From the NCBI GenBank assembly GCA_041687495.1, contig JAWLBR010000033.1, positions 1-29,478 on the forward strand: a stretch of DNA of 29,478 bases. The letters run 5' to 3'. The stretch's first letter is position 1, and every line of letters starts with the position of its first letter. Both the position numbers and the translations under genes were made by a program. Positions 22,722-29,478 of this stretch are shown in pieces. The DNA comes from JAWLBR01 sp041687495 (lineage in GTDB: Bacteria; Bacillota; Limnochordia; DTU087; JAAYGB01). A model generated the notes under the pieces. The model was not told where the DNA came from, ran no database searches, and saw only the letters and a program-made list of their open reading frames with translations.

Positions 22722-23831
22722 GTGGCTGAGGTTATTTTAGAGAATGTCACTAAGCGGTTTGGCAATGTAGTTGCTGTAGATAAGGCTAATTTGGAGATTA
22801 AGGATAAGGAATTTATCGTTCTGGTTGGCCCTTCGGGGTGTGGAAAGTCCACCACCTTGCGGATGATCGCTGGGTTGGAGGAGATCAGCGACGGTAACGT
22901 GAAAATTGGCGAGCGGGTTGTCAACGATGTGCCGCCGAAGGATCGGGACATTGCGATGGTGTTCCAAAACTATGCGCTGTATCCGCATATGGATGTATAC
23001 AACAACATGGCCTTTGGTTTGAAGCTGCGGAAGTTCCCCAAGGCTGAGATTGACCAACGGGTGAAAGAGGCGGCTCGGATTTTGGGCATTGAGAATCTGC
23101 TGGATCGGAAGCCGAAGGCGTTGTCCGGAGGACAAAGACAGCGGGTGGCCTTGGGCCGGGCAATTGTCCGTGAGCCAAAAGTGTTCTTGATGGATGAGCC
23201 GTTGTCTAACTTGGATGCAAAGCTGCGGGTACAGATGAGAGCCGAGCTGTCTAAGCTGCACAACAGGCTGCAGACCACTGTCATCTATGTTACTCACGAC
23301 CAAACTGAGGCCATGACCATGGGTGACAGAATCGTGGTTATGCGGGACGGGTTGATCCAGCAGGTTGGGGCTCCGCTAGACATCTACAACAACCCCAACA
23401 ACATGTTTGTGGCTGGGTTCATCGGTAGTCCGGCAATGAACTTCCTCAACGTGACCCTGAAGGGCGAGGGTGACGATGTGTACGTGGACGGCAAGGAGTT
23501 CAAGCTCCGAGTTCCGCCTGAGCGGGTAGCTAAGTTCAAGAACCTGAGCCAGTACATCGGTAAGGAAGTCATTTTGGGTATTAGGCCCGAGGACATTGAG
23601 GATGCGGAGTTGCTGAGCGAGCCCGATGAGTTCACTTGCGTCACCTGTATGGTGGATGTAACTGAGCCGATGGGTGCAGAGATGTACTTGTACCTGTCCA
23701 TCGGAGAGCACAGCTTCATTGCCAGGGTAGATGCGGCCAGTCAGGCTAAGGACCAGCAGAAGCAGAAGGTTATGATCGACATGAGCAAGATCCAGTTGTT
23801 CGATCGTGACACCGAGGAGGCCATTCGGTAG
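22722..23831 (+). CDS. MalK/UgpC/MsmX-type sugar ABC importer ATPase, copy B
   Basis: 369 residues. GTG 22722 is chosen because GAAGGGGG lies 8 bases upstream and the protein then aligns from residue 1 with copy A; the open frame extends about 76 codons further upstream but has no family similarity there. Walker A GPSGCGKST (36-44), signature LSGGQRQR (134-141), Walker B VFLMDEP (154-160) and the TOBE domain (LGIRPEDIEDA) are intact. Residues 71-219 are identical to copy A, while the C-terminal regulatory domain differs widely (for example ELLSEPDEFTCVTCMVDVTE). Codons here are ordinary (GTG, TTG, CAG), unlike the biased codons of A. No permease genes are adjacent. A UUCG-loop terminator follows. 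Confidence 0.92.
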   Translation: MAEVILENVTKRFGNVVAVDKANLEIKDKEFIVLVGPSGCGKSTTLRMIAGLEEISDGNVKIGERVVNDVPPKDRDIAMVFQNYALYPHMDVYNNMAFGLKLRKFPKAEIDQRVKEAARILGIENLLDRKPKALSGGQRQRVALGRAIVREPKVFLMDEPLSNLDAKLRVQMRAELSKLHNRLQTTVIYVTHDQTEAMTMGDRIVVMRDGLIQQVGAPLDIYNNPNNMFVAGFIGSPAMNFLNVTLKGEGDDVYVDGKEFKLRVPPERVAKFKNLSQYIGKEVILGIRPEDIEDAELLSEPDEFTCVTCMVDVTEPMGAEMYLYLSIGEHSFIARVDAASQAKDQQKQKVMIDMSKIQLFDRDTEEAIR

Positions 23832-23897
23832 CTGGATGGGCTGCCAGGCATGTATATTTCGGTGGATGAGTGAATAGGCATAATGTGAGCTTAGCGG

Positions 23898-23927
23898 GGG
23901 AAGGTTCTTCGGGATCTTCCCTCTTTT
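23898..23927 (+). terminator. Rho-independent terminator after MalK-type copy B
   Basis: GGGAAGGTTC (23898-23907) pairs with GGATCTTCCC (23912-23921), with two G-T pairs, around a TTCG tetraloop, then TCTTTT. Confidence 0.9.
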
Positions 23928-24160
23928 GCGGGTTTTTCAGATAATTGCCGTCAGATTTCCACATATTTAAGCAAGCTGTACGATGTGTTGCGAGAGGATA
24001 ATGCTACTGCACAAAGAAGAATATAACTAAGGCTGTTTCAGATTGCTGGGGTGGGAAGTGCGCCTTTTCCCCTGTTGCGCGTAAGTGACAAGCCCCGAGG
24101 GAAATACTAGTTGTATCCCCGACGAAACCCTGAAGTTTTGAAAGAGGTGCAGTAGGGTAA
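23928..24160. other. Spacer upstream of the toxin-antitoxin pair
   Basis: No gene, repeat or convincing promoter is visible here. GATAAT at 23997-24002 could be a -10 box but lacks a matching -35. Confidence 0.4.
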
Positions 24161-24436
24161 ATGAGCTCTAGTACAAAACGAGTTATGGTATCTTTGCCGT
24201 ATCAACTACTTGAGGAAGTCGATAGACTAGTCCAGGCCGAGAAGCGTAACCGCAGCCAGGTTGTGACTGAGGCGATGACGCAATACCTGCGAGAGCGCAA
24301 GCGAGAACAATTGCGCCGAGAGCTGAAAGAAGGGTATATCCAAATGGCTCGCATCAATCTGCAATTGGCCGAAGAAGACACCAACGAGATCGAAGAGCTC
24401 TATTTGTACGAAGAGCGGCTCGCGGAGGCTAAATGA
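24161..24436 (+). CDS. ndoAI: Antitoxin EndoAI/NdoAI (ribbon-helix-helix)
   Basis: 91 residues. The N-terminus is a ribbon-helix-helix DNA-binding domain: KRVMVSLPYQLLEEVDRLVQ, then NRSQVVTEAMTQYLRERKR. The C-terminal half is charged and helical (GYIQMARINLQLAEEDTNEI), the segment that wraps and blocks the MazF-type toxin. Length and sequence fit NdoAI (EndoAI, MazE-type) of Bacillus. AAAGAGGTG precedes the ATG by 11 bases. The toxin gene starts one base after its stop. RHH antitoxins usually repress their own promoter; no clear operator was found. In many Firmicutes this pair follows alr; here it is preceded by a terminator. Confidence 0.92.
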   Translation: MSSSTKRVMVSLPYQLLEEVDRLVQAEKRNRSQVVTEAMTQYLRERKREQLRRELKEGYIQMARINLQLAEEDTNEIEELYLYEERLAEAK

Positions 24437-24437
24437 A

Positions 24438-24791
24438 TTGCTAGTGGTTCAGCGGGGTGACATTTTTTACGCCAATCTTAATCCGGTGATCGGATCTGAG
24501 CAGGGGGGGATTCGTCCTGTTTTGGTCCTGCAGAACGACATTGGGAACAAGTACAGTCCAACCACCATTGTCGCCGCCATCACCTCCCGGATTAAGAAGG
24601 CCAAGCTGCCGACCCATGTGGAGTTGGACTCCAGTGAGTACCAGCTGGAGAAGGATTCTGTAATCCTATTGGAACAGATCCGGACTATAGACAAACGCCG
24701 CTTGAAAGAGAAGATTACCCACTTGGACGATGAGACAATGCTGCGGATCAACGCAGCTTTAGAGATTAGCCTAGGGCTGGTTGAGCTGTAG
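24438..24791 (+). CDS. ndoA: mRNA interferase NdoA (EndoA, MazF/PemK family)
   Basis: 117 residues, TTG start 9 bases after GGAGG. NdoA cleaves single-stranded mRNA at short motifs (UACAU in B. subtilis). The family signature is complete: VVQRGDIFYANLNPVIGSEQ, then GGIRPVLVLQND, YSPTTIVAAITS, and the LLEQIRTIDKRRL segment with the catalytic Arg and the downstream Thr. The C-terminus (MLRINAALEISLGL) is the usual final helix. No truncation or missing catalytic residue is seen, so the toxin is probably functional and restrained by NdoAI encoded just upstream. A terminator follows within 7 bases. Confidence 0.95.
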   Translation: MLVVQRGDIFYANLNPVIGSEQGGIRPVLVLQNDIGNKYSPTTIVAAITSRIKKAKLPTHVELDSSEYQLEKDSVILLEQIRTIDKRRLKEKITHLDDETMLRINAALEISLGLVEL

Positions 24792-24797
24792 GCGACA

Positions 24798-24830
24798 AGG
24801 CACCCGGAAGGTTGGGTGTCTTTGTTTTTT
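24798..24830 (+). terminator. Rho-independent terminator of the ndoAI-ndoA operon
   Basis: AGGCACCC (24798-24805) pairs with GGGTGTCT (24814-24821), one G-T pair, around an 8-nt loop, followed by TTGTTTTTT. Confidence 0.88.
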
Positions 24831-24883
24831 GGCAGGAACTTTTCGCTGTGATCGGAAATATCATCTTCTAGAGCCGAGTTGGT

Positions 24884-24907
24884 GCCTGACAGGGTCAGGC
24901 CTTTTTT
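24884..24907 (+). terminator. Second terminator or attenuator, upstream of the C26 hydrolase gene
   Basis: GCCTGAC (24884-24890) and GTCAGGC (24894-24900) form a perfect 7-bp stem with a 3-nt loop, followed by C and six T. It lies 44 bases before the chosen start of the next gene, so any transcript reaching that gene from further upstream must read through it. Confidence 0.78.
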
Positions 24908-24950
24908 CTGCCCTGCGGCGCAAATGCTTGGGAAGGTGGTCATAATAGGC

Positions 24951-25661
24951 ATGGAACCAGTGATCGGCGTTACCTGTGGGCACGAAGTGGCCGCCCAGGA
25001 GCGTTTCTATGTGAACCGTCCGTATGTCAGGTCCATCGAGATGGCAGGTGGTATCCCGCTACTGATCCCCGCCTTGGAGAAGAGAGAGCGGCTGGCATAC
25101 TTTTTGGACCAGATCGATGGGCTGCTTTTGCCGGGGGGATATGATGTTGACCCGGCTACCTTTGGCGAAGAACCGGTGCCGGGGTTAGGCCCGGTTGATC
25201 CCATCTGGGATGAGCTGGAACTGTGGGTGGCGAGCAATGTGCTGGAGCGGCGCCTACCAGTTCTGGGTATTTGTCGCGGCGTTCAGCTGCTCAATGTCGC
25301 TGCTGGGGGCAGCTTGTATCAGGACATTGAGTCGCAGCTGCTTGGCAAAGCTATTAAGCACCAGCAGGGGGCACCCCGTTGGCAGCACAGCCATGAGATA
25401 ACCGTGGAGTCGGGCTCCCATGTAGAAAGGATGCTGGGAACCACGCAGCTGCGGGTAAACAGCTTTCATCATCAAGCTATCAAGGAAGTCGCTCCGAAGT
25501 TCAAAGTCACCGCCCAGGCTAAGGACGGAGTAATTGAGGCCATCGAAGGCACAGAGCTGGACTTTGCCGTAGGGGTGCAGTGGCATCCCGAGGTGATGTG
25601 GGAGCAGTATCCAGTGTTTAAGGGTATTTTCCAGGAGTTTGTCAGAGCTGCCCGGACGTAG
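24951..25661 (+). CDS. C26-family glutamine-amidotransferase-like hydrolase (gamma-glutamyl-GABA hydrolase, PuuD-like)
   Basis: 237 residues from ATG 24951 with GGAAGGTGG upstream. The frame extends back through the terminator at 24884, so the earlier starts are not credible; ATG 24924 remains a weaker option. The family hydrolyses gamma-glutamyl amides. Landmarks: PVIGVTCGH at the N-terminus, GLLLPGGYDVDP, the nucleophile elbow LGICRGVQLLNVAAGGS (Cys in GICRG), HSHEI, the VNSFHHQAI motif and the catalytic GVQWHPE. All are present, so an active enzyme is expected. It resembles PuuD, but no other putrescine-degradation gene is visible; neighbours are a DedA protein and two amidohydrolases. The physiological substrate is unknown. 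Confidence 0.92.
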   Translation: MEPVIGVTCGHEVAAQERFYVNRPYVRSIEMAGGIPLLIPALEKRERLAYFLDQIDGLLLPGGYDVDPATFGEEPVPGLGPVDPIWDELELWVASNVLERRLPVLGICRGVQLLNVAAGGSLYQDIESQLLGKAIKHQQGAPRWQHSHEITVESGSHVERMLGTTQLRVNSFHHQAIKEVAPKFKVTAQAKDGVIEAIEGTELDFAVGVQWHPEVMWEQYPVFKGIFQEFVRAART

Positions 25662-25696
25662 GTCCTAATTGGGTAGTGATGGGACAAGGAGGATAT

Positions 25697-26347
25697 ATGG
25701 ACGCAGCAGCTATCATCGCTTGGATTGCCAACTTTCTGATCAGCTTCTTGACAGCCCTCGGGTACTGGGGCGCGTTCCTTGCCATGCTGGTCGAAGGAGC
25801 TTCGCTGCCCATCAGCAGTGAAGTGGTTCTGCTTTTTGCTGGCTTTTTGGTGTGGCAGGGGCAGTTCTCCCTTTGGGGGATGGCGTTGGCCGGAGCTCTT
25901 GGTTTTGTGATCGGGTCTTTCCTGCCGTATACCCTGGGCCGGCGGTACGGCAAAGCCCTGTGGAGCCACGGTGGAAGATTGATTTTCACCTCAGACAAGG
26001 AAACCGAGCGGGTTCAGAATTGGTTTGCCCGGTACGGCGACTGGGCCATTACCTTGGCTAGAGTAGTGCCGCTCATTCGGGTGTTTGTCTCCTTTCCGGC
26101 CGGTTCCTCCAAGATTCCCGCAGTTCGGTTTGCCGCGTATACTTTCCTTGGGATTTTCCCTTGGACACTGTTCGTAGTCTGGGTCGGCAAAGCCCTGGGG
26201 AAACACTGGGCTCGGGTAATTGAGGCCTTTGCCACCGGAAACAGTGTGATTCTGTGGGGAATCTTTGCACTCATCCTCTTTCTTGTTTTTCGCAAGATCT
26301 ACAGTGTGTACCGCAGCAGGACACGGGAAAACAGCGGGAGAAGTTAG
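25697..26347 (+). CDS. DedA-family membrane protein
   Basis: 216 residues from ATG 25697 behind AAGGAGG at 25686-25692; the GTG at 25676 lacks a ribosome site. DedA proteins (VTT/SNARE-associated superfamily) are inner-membrane proteins, some of which are lipid scramblases or undecaprenyl-phosphate flippases. The motif ALGYWGAFLAMLVEGASLPI has the conserved Glu. It continues with SSEVVLLFAG, LGRRYGK, and the conserved Arg segment LARVVPLIRVFVSFPAGSSK, then FPWTLFVVWVGKALG. Four to five TM segments are evident and the tail is basic. It follows the C26 gene by 35 bases and precedes the M20 gene by 39, so it may be co-transcribed with both. Confidence 0.92.
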   Translation: MDAAAIIAWIANFLISFLTALGYWGAFLAMLVEGASLPISSEVVLLFAGFLVWQGQFSLWGMALAGALGFVIGSFLPYTLGRRYGKALWSHGGRLIFTSDKETERVQNWFARYGDWAITLARVVPLIRVFVSFPAGSSKIPAVRFAAYTFLGIFPWTLFVVWVGKALGKHWARVIEAFATGNSVILWGIFALILFLVFRKIYSVYRSRTRENSGRS

Positions 26348-26386
26348 ATTTAGACCCACATCCAAGCAGTGCAGGAGGTCTTTTAT

Positions 26387-27571
26387 TTGTCTGTATCAGA
26401 GTTCTTAGACAGTGAGTTATTTCCATACATGGTCAGCATTCGGCGGGATCTGCACCAGCACCCTGAGCTTGGGATGCACGAGACAAGAACAGCCCAGGTG
26501 GTGGCCCGGGAGCTGGAGCAGATGGGTCTTGAGGTGACCACGAACGTAGCCACAACCGGAGTGGTAGGCATTCTGTCTGGCAGTCAGCCAGGTAGGGTGG
26601 TAGGGCTGCGTGCAGATATGGACGCTCTTCCCATTCAGGATGCCAAAATAGACTGCCCGTACCGCTCGCAGACAGAGGGTATTATGCATGCCTGCGGGCA
26701 TGATGGGCACGTGGCGATGCTTCTGGGTGTTGCCAAGTACCTGTCTGAACGCCGGGAGCAACTCCAAGGCACAGTGAAGTTTTTCTTCCAACCGGCGGAG
26801 GAGGGGCCAGGCGGCGCAGAGTCAATGATCCAGGAAGGGGTGTTGGACAATCCTAAGGTTGAAGCGGTGTTTGGGGCTCACCTGTGGAACGACCTGCCAG
26901 TAGGCAAGATTGGACTGCACTATGGCACCCACATGGCTGCAGTAGACCAGGTCAGAATCACCGTCCACGGTGAGGCCGGGCACGGGGCTTCACCCCACCA
27001 AGCGGTGGACGCAATAGTTGCCGCCGCCCAGGCAGTGACAGCTCTACAGACTGTGGTCAGCCGGCAGATCGATCCCGTGCACCCGGCGGTGCTGAGCATC
27101 GGCACCATCAACGGTGGCTACCGGCACAACGTCATCGCCGACAAGGTGGAAATGACCGGCACCTTGCGGACCTTGTACCCTTTCACCAAGCAGCGGATTA
27201 AGGAAAGAATTGAGCAAGTCCTCAGTGGAATTACGGCGGCATTTGGCGCTAAGTTTGACTTTGAACTCATCCGTGTTTATCCTGCCACCGTCAACGCCGA
27301 GTCCACCACACGCCTGACCGAGGCGGTCGTCACTGATCTGCTTGGCAGCGACGGGCTGCTGATTCAGACCGAACCATCTATGGGCAGCGAGGACTTTTCT
27401 TTCTTTAGTCAAGCGGTACCGGGGACGTTCATGTATGTAGGCAGTAAGAATCCAGCCAAGGGCTTTGCCCATCCCCACCACCACCCCAACTTCGACTTCG
27501 ATGAAGACGCGTTGGGCTACGGAGCGGCAGTGATGGCAGAGTCGGCGCTGAGATTCCTGCAGCAAGGCTGA
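26387..27571 (+). CDS. M20-family amidohydrolase (amino-acylase/IAA-amino acid hydrolase type)
   Basis: 394 residues. TTG 26387 is preferred, with AGGAGGT 7 bases before it; the GTG at 26369 would overlap that site. The family hydrolyses N-acyl amino acids and similar amides with two metal ions. The sequence has IRRDLHQHPELGMHE, the metal motif HACGHDGH, the catalytic glutamates in FFQPAEEGPGGAES, the dimerisation domain (HGEAGHGASPHQAVDAI), and the C-terminal MGSEDFSFF with metal-binding Glu and a His-rich HPHHHPNF. No key residue is missing. It lies in a row of hydrolase genes, suggesting scavenging of amide-linked compounds; the substrate is not determined. Confidence 0.94.
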   Translation: MSVSEFLDSELFPYMVSIRRDLHQHPELGMHETRTAQVVARELEQMGLEVTTNVATTGVVGILSGSQPGRVVGLRADMDALPIQDAKIDCPYRSQTEGIMHACGHDGHVAMLLGVAKYLSERREQLQGTVKFFFQPAEEGPGGAESMIQEGVLDNPKVEAVFGAHLWNDLPVGKIGLHYGTHMAAVDQVRITVHGEAGHGASPHQAVDAIVAAAQAVTALQTVVSRQIDPVHPAVLSIGTINGGYRHNVIADKVEMTGTLRTLYPFTKQRIKERIEQVLSGITAAFGAKFDFELIRVYPATVNAESTTRLTEAVVTDLLGSDGLLIQTEPSMGSEDFSFFSQAVPGTFMYVGSKNPAKGFAHPHHHPNFDFDEDALGYGAAVMAESALRFLQQG

Positions 27572-27658
27572 TAGAGGTAAGTTGTAAGTTGCGACTTGGT
27601 ATTGGGTTACTTACTTAATTGAGGTTGAAATCAGGAGAAACGGGGAGGGTATTTGCAG

Positions 27659-28813
27659 TTGATCGCAATTACTAATGCTAGGATTTTGACTATCACCCAG
27701 GGCACCATTGAGAAAGGTACTGTACTGATCGAGGGCAGTAAGATCAAGGCCGTCGGGACAGAGGTGGATGTCCCTGCAGACGCGCAGGTGATCGATGCCA
27801 CCGGCAAGCTGGTGATGCCGGGAATTATCGACGCCCACGGTCACGCCGGTGTAGACGAAGAGGGCATCGGAGTCGAAGGTTGGGACTACAACGAGTCAGT
27901 TGACCCAGTCACTCCCAGCCTGCGGGCACTGGATGGAATCAACCCTGAGGAGCAGGGATTGACCGATGCCTATGAGGGCGGCGTCACTGCCATGTGTATC
28001 GTACCCGGTAGCGCCAATGTGATTGGAGGCGAAGGTGTCGTTATCCGCACCCATGGGCATATAGTAGATGACATGGTGATTAAGGCTTCCGGTGGACTAA
28101 AGGTCGCCTTTGGCGAAAACCCCAAGCGGGTATACCGGGAGCAGCGCAAGTCTCCAGTCACCCGGATGGCCATTGCCGCGCTGCTGCGGGAGAACTTGGT
28201 TAAGGCCCAAGCCTATTTAGATAAGCTGGAACGGGCAAAAGAAGACCCAGACAAAGCCCCGGAGCGGGATCTGAAGATGGAAATGCTGGTTCGAGTGCTG
28301 CGGAGGGAGATCCCTCTGCGGGCCCATGCACACCGAGCTGACGACATCCTGACCGCCATCCGCATTGCCGATGAGTTCAACGTCCGGATTGTCATCGAGC
28401 ACTGCACCGAGGGGCACAAGATCGCTGAGCAGCTGGCCAAACGGGGCATTCCTGCGGTCGTTGGCCCATCGCTGACTTCTCGATCCAAAGTCGAGCTGCG
28501 GGAGCGGACCTTCGCTACTCCTAAGGTACTGCACGAAGCCGGCGTGAAGATTGCCCTAACCTTGGATCACCCGGTCATTCCGGTGAACTACCTGCCGGTC
28601 TCGGCAGCCTTTGCCGTTCGGGCGGGACTGCCTGAGGAGGCAGCTCTTGCGGCTATGACAATTAACCCAGCAGAGATCTTAGGGATCGCCGATCGGTTCG
28701 GTAGTATCGAGGCTGGGAAAGAGGCCGACCTGGTGATTTGGACCGGCAATCCGCTGGATATCCGTTCAATTCCAGAAAAAGTCTTTATTGCAGGAGAAAT
28801 GGTGGTACAATAG
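27659..28813 (+). CDS. Amidohydrolase (imidazolonepropionase-like), putative
   Basis: 384 residues from TTG 27659, 9 bases after GGGGAGGG; the TTG at 27653 would be only 3 bases from it. The N-terminus (ITNARILTITQGTIEKGTVL) and C-terminus (GSIEAGKEADLVIWTGNPLD) form the beta-sandwich typical of the amidohydrolase superfamily. The barrel carries DAHGHAG (metal HxH), a later RAHAHRADDI, EHCTEGHK and the LTLDHPVIP segment with the catalytic Asp. This pattern fits the imidazolonepropionase-like/prolidase-like branch (COG1228). Substrate unknown. It is separated from the M20 gene by 87 bases and is followed by a hairpin. Confidence 0.9.
   Translation: MIAITNARILTITQGTIEKGTVLIEGSKIKAVGTEVDVPADAQVIDATGKLVMPGIIDAHGHAGVDEEGIGVEGWDYNESVDPVTPSLRALDGINPEEQGLTDAYEGGVTAMCIVPGSANVIGGEGVVIRTHGHIVDDMVIKASGGLKVAFGENPKRVYREQRKSPVTRMAIAALLRENLVKAQAYLDKLERAKEDPDKAPERDLKMEMLVRVLRREIPLRAHAHRADDILTAIRIADEFNVRIVIEHCTEGHKIAEQLAKRGIPAVVGPSLTSRSKVELRERTFATPKVLHEAGVKIALTLDHPVIPVNYLPVSAAFAVRAGLPEEAALAAMTINPAEILGIADRFGSIEAGKEADLVIWTGNPLDIRSIPEKVFIAGEMVVQ
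28803..28811 (+). promoter_or_regulatory. Extended -10 promoter for tsaE
   Basis: TGGTACAAT at the very end of the amidohydrolase gene has the TGn extension and a 5/6 -10 box. No clear -35 is visible. It would give a leader of about 140 nt containing the hairpin at 28823. Confidence 0.45.
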
Positions 28814-28822
28814 ACCTAAAGT

Positions 28823-28850
28823 AGGCACTCGGTGAAACTGCTGAGTGCCT
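28823..28850 (+). terminator. Hairpin downstream of the amidohydrolase gene
   Basis: AGGCACTC (28823-28830) and GAGTGCCT (28843-28850) form a perfect 8-bp stem. The T run is poor (TGCTTGC), so it may be a weak terminator or a structured tsaE leader. Confidence 0.5.
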
Positions 28851-28960
28851 TGCTTGCAACCCCAGCAGTTGTTTATGGTTGCTTGGGATAGGACCGGGCA
28901 AAGATGATGCAGATGCGCACTGAATATGGATGTGCAATTCAATACGGATGTGAAGGCAGC

Positions 28961-29425
28961 ATGGAATTAACAGTGCAGACACACAGCGAAGCCGAAACCC
29001 AAAGCTTGGGAGAGCAGTTTGCCTCTTGCCTGGAGCCGGGGGATATTGTCGCTCTGGTTGGCGATCTTGGCGCAGGCAAGACCGCTTTCGTCAAAGGCCT
29101 GGCCCGGGGGCTAGGAGTGGAGCAGTCGGTGACCAGTCCCACCTTCGCGTTGGTGAACGAATACCAAGGGCGGCTGCCGGTGTACCACTTTGATGTCTAT
29201 CGCTTGGATGATCCCAGCCAGCTGGAGGATATCGGGTATGAGGAGTACTTCTTTGGCGAGGGAGTGGCGCTGATCGAGTGGGCGAACATGATCCCAGACT
29301 ACCTACCCGCGGATATTTTCACCGTGACTCTGGCTAAGACCGGCGAAGGGGAGCGGACAATTTCGTTTCAAGGTGATTGCCGCCGCTTGGAGAACATGGG
29401 ACAAACAGTTGGGGAGAAAAGCTGA
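28961..29425 (+). CDS. tsaE: tRNA threonylcarbamoyladenosine biosynthesis ATPase TsaE
   Basis: 154 residues from ATG 28961, with GAAGG 4 bases upstream; earlier in-frame ATGs at 28904 and after lack family similarity. TsaE is the ATPase that, with TsaB and TsaD, transfers threonylcarbamoyl to A37 of ANN-decoding tRNAs. Walker A reads GDLGAGKTAF near residues 33-42, followed by TSPTFALVNEY, the YHFDVYRLDDP segment and the Walker B-like ALIEWANM. The stop overlaps the ATG of tsaB, the usual Firmicutes order tsaE-tsaB. The start could also be slightly upstream, as the ribosome-site spacing is short. Confidence 0.94.
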   Translation: MELTVQTHSEAETQSLGEQFASCLEPGDIVALVGDLGAGKTAFVKGLARGLGVEQSVTSPTFALVNEYQGRLPVYHFDVYRLDDPSQLEDIGYEEYFFGEGVALIEWANMIPDYLPADIFTVTLAKTGEGERTISFQGDCRRLENMGQTVGEKS

Positions 29426-29478
29426 TGCGTTTAGTTGGAATCGATACATCCACAGCAGCCGGGGGAGTTGCCCCACTC
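29425..29478 (+). CDS. tsaB: TsaB, N-terminal fragment (3' end outside window)
   Basis: ATG 29425 overlaps the tsaE stop (TGATG) with GGGGAG upstream. The 18 visible codons read MRLVGIDTSTAAGGVAPL, the beginning of the ASKHA-fold TsaB/YeaZ protein (LxIDTS). TsaB supports TsaD in t6A synthesis. Position after tsaE makes the assignment strong despite its short length. Confidence 0.88.
   Translation, partial: MRLVGIDTSTAAGGVAPL

Noticed and set aside
24879..24950. Upstream starts for the C26 hydrolase
   Set aside because: The frame passes through a terminator hairpin; similarity to the family begins at MEPVIGVTCG (24951).

Overview
The window looks like part of a bacterial chromosome from a Bacillota-type (Firmicutes) organism that has an outer membrane. 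The Firmicutes signs are strong AGGAGG-type ribosome sites, frequent GTG and TTG starts, many Rho-independent terminators, an NdoAI/NdoA (MazEF-type) pair and a yvl-like DUF2089/DUF4097/PspC/holin-4 operon. The outer-membrane signs are three exported, cysteine-poor, beta-rich proteins that end in Phe like BAM substrates, and an RND pump encoded with a LolA-like protein and a DUF1302-like barrel. A diderm Bacillota lineage such as Limnochordia would fit; this is inference, since no rRNA or phylogenetic marker was searched. There is no tRNA, rRNA, CRISPR array, insertion sequence or prophage that I can see.

Layout: the 3' end of uvrC and its terminator; a 560-bp spacer with a truncated HAD-phosphatase remnant; a six-gene Opp/Dpp-family ABC importer operon (two permeases, two ATPases, a small two-TM protein, binding protein last); a lone lipoprotein; a five-gene envelope-stress operon (DUF2089 regulator, DUF4097 'toastrack' protein, SHOCT-like protein, PspC, holin-4-type membrane protein) behind a consensus sigma-A promoter; a Cof-type HAD phosphatase; a MalK-type ATPase; two outer-membrane-barrel-like genes, each with a very long leader; a TetR regulator; a TetR-operator promoter driving RND pump, LolA-like protein and DUF1302-like barrel; a second MalK-type ATPase; NdoAI/NdoA; a C26 glutamine-amidotransferase-like hydrolase, DedA, M20 amidohydrolase and a second amidohydrolase; then tsaE and the first codons of tsaB. 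Every confident gene is on the + strand.

How it fits together: much of the window concerns the envelope. The RND/LolA/DUF1302 operon could carry a hydrophobic molecule across the periplasm under TetR control. The DUF2089 operon resembles Psp/Lia-type envelope-stress modules, and three successive proteins in it share one short helical motif. The two MalK-type ATPases have no permeases beside them and probably energise sugar importers encoded elsewhere.

The most unusual features are in the leaders of the two barrel genes. Each carries a free-standing, near-perfect anti-Shine-Dalgarno complement (AGAAAGGAGGTGC) 160-260 nt upstream of the start codon, resembling the STAB-SD mRNA stabiliser of Bacillus thuringiensis cry3A. 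The first leader also has an 11-bp inverted repeat flanking a promoter-like sequence and a 27-bp direct repeat. All positions and motifs were read by eye; no database search, folding or alignment program was run.
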